DNA of 64,000 nt, from assembly GCF_004022485.1 (NCBI RefSeq), contig NZ_CP034951.1, positions 3,410,001-3,474,000 on the forward strand, read 5' to 3'. This DNA is from Aequorivita sp. H23M31. GTDB taxonomy: Bacteria; Bacteroidota; Bacteroidia; Flavobacteriales; Flavobacteriaceae. A program made the translations under genes and the position numbers. Positions 63,212 to 64,000 of this stretch are shown here, piece by piece (within the stretch, counting starts at the first letter, position 1; every line of letters starts with the position of its first letter). The notes under the pieces were generated by a model. It had not been told where the DNA came from and did not search any database. It saw only the letters and a list, made by a program, of their open reading frames with translations.

Positions 63212-64000
63212 ATGAAAAAGATTCAGATGGTTGACCTTAAGGGTCAGTATAAAAATATAAAACAACAAGTGGATAGTTCTATTATGGATGTAATTGAAAC
63301 TACCGCTTTTATTAATGGTCCTGAAGTTCACGAGTTTCAAAAGGAACTTGAGGAATATCTAAATGTAAAACACGTGATTCCTTGTGCCAATGGTACAGAT
63401 GCGTTACAAATTGCTATGATGGGGCTGGGATTAAAACCTGAGGATGAAGTAATCACGGCCGATTTTACTTTTGCAGCAACCGTGGAGGTCATTGCTCTTT
63501 TGGGCTTAACTCCTGTTTTGGTCGACGTGGACCCGGTTACCTTTAACATAGATGTGGAGGCCGTTAAAAGAGCGATCACACCAAAAACAAAAGCCATCGT
63601 TCCTGTACATTTATTTGGTTTAGCATCAGATATGGACGCGATTATGGCAATAGCCAGGGAACATGATTTATATGTTATTGAGGATAATGCTCAGGGAATT
63701 GGTGCGGATTATATTTCGGCAGATGGTTCCAAACAAAAAACTGGAACCATTGGGCACGTTGCGGCAACTTCCTTCTTTCCTTCCAAAAATTTAGGATGTT
63801 ACGGCGATGGTGGTGCTATTTTTACCAATGATGATGAGCTCGCGCATACAATAAGAGGAATTGTAAATCACGGTATGTATGTACGTTATCACCACGATGT
63901 GGTGGGCGTAAACAGTAGATTAGATTCCATACAGGCGGCAGTGTTAAGAGCAAAACTTCCGCATTTGGATGAATATAACAATGCGAGAAAAAAGACGGCA
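63212..64000 (+). CDS. DegT/DnrJ/EryC1/StrS sugar aminotransferase (3' end outside window)
   Basis: 263 residues to the window edge. This is a fold-type I PLP enzyme: NGTDALQIAM near residue 60 binds PLP phosphate, EDNAQGIGA holds the PLP-pyridine Asp, and Lys in FFPSKNLG (near 192) forms the Schiff base. RLDSIQAAVLRAKLP is typical of nucleotide-sugar aminotransferases such as WbpE/WecE. It probably makes an amino sugar for surface polysaccharide; near waaA this fits envelope work. Complete gene expected at about 370 residues. Confidence 0.9.
   Translation, partial: MKKIQMVDLKGQYKNIKQQVDSSIMDVIETTAFINGPEVHEFQKELEEYLNVKHVIPCANGTDALQIAMMGLGLKPEDEVITADFTFAATVEVIALLGLTPVLVDVDPVTFNIDVEAVKRAITPKTKAIVPVHLFGLASDMDAIMAIAREHDLYVIEDNAQGIGADYISADGSKQKTGTIGHVAATSFFPSKNLGCYGDGGAIFTNDDELAHTIRGIVNHGMYVRYHHDVVGVNSRLDSIQAAVLRAKLPHLDEYNNARKKTA

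Overview
The window looks like a chromosomal segment of a flavobacterium (Bacteroidota, Flavobacteriaceae). It is AT-rich. Two secreted proteins carry type IX secretion C-terminal sorting domains. It has TonB-dependent/carboxypeptidase-regulatory-like outer-membrane proteins, LytTR signalling, a flavobacterial LETM1-related protein, DUF2851/PspC and DUF4331 genes, and a tmRNA with the Bacteroidota-type tag GENNYALAA. TAnnTTTG motifs, the Bacteroidetes -7 element, lie upstream of many genes. I cannot fix the genus; an Aequorivita-like marine flavobacterium would fit. There is no rRNA, tRNA cluster, CRISPR array, transposase, prophage or plasmid function.

Layout. 1-8 kb: end of a secreted fibronectin-type protein, a methyltransferase, a YkgJ-like metal-binding protein, a NamZ-family lipoprotein broken by a frameshift in a GC-rich 30-bp repeat, a LolC/E-type permease, a small lipoprotein and a PLP-dependent cysteine/cystathionine synthase. 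8-20 kb: DUF2851, a type IX secreted leucine-rich-repeat protein, PspC, a sodium:alanine symporter, a ComEA-like protein, an acyl-CoA dehydrogenase, a carboxypeptidase-regulatory-like protein, and an ECF sigma factor with a membrane partner divergent from a type II NADH dehydrogenase. 20-33 kb: a TonB-dependent receptor, a LytS/LytTR system with three 2TM domains, a LETM1-related protein, a DUF4331 pair, an anti-sigma-like protein and a large M36 metalloprotease. 33-45 kb: pabB, a SatD-like/DUF3307 pair, tilS, a glycolytic set (pfkA, gapA, a GlcNAc-kinase-like gene), a YifB ATPase and a double-domain M16 protease. 45-56 kb: an OmpR-type two-component system, a phosphoesterase, a DUF4160 plus DUF2442-HTH module and a three-gene heavy-metal RND efflux operon. 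56-64 kb: tmRNA, a saccharopine dehydrogenase-like enzyme, a DUF3857 protein, three tiny lipoproteins, waaA, and the start of a sugar aminotransferase.

Most genes are ordinary chromosomal genes. The unusual layer is between them: several families of short inverted or tandem repeats recur in the intergenic gaps, one with paired compensatory changes. The best candidates for new biology are the possible phase switch in the NamZ lipoprotein (repeats 3862-3977), the DUF4160/DUF2442-HTH module (49009-50159), the triad of small Cys-Arg lipoproteins (60735-61502), a possible small RNA opposite the pfkA upstream region (about 37505-37632), and direct repeats in front of the metal efflux operon (50377-50396).
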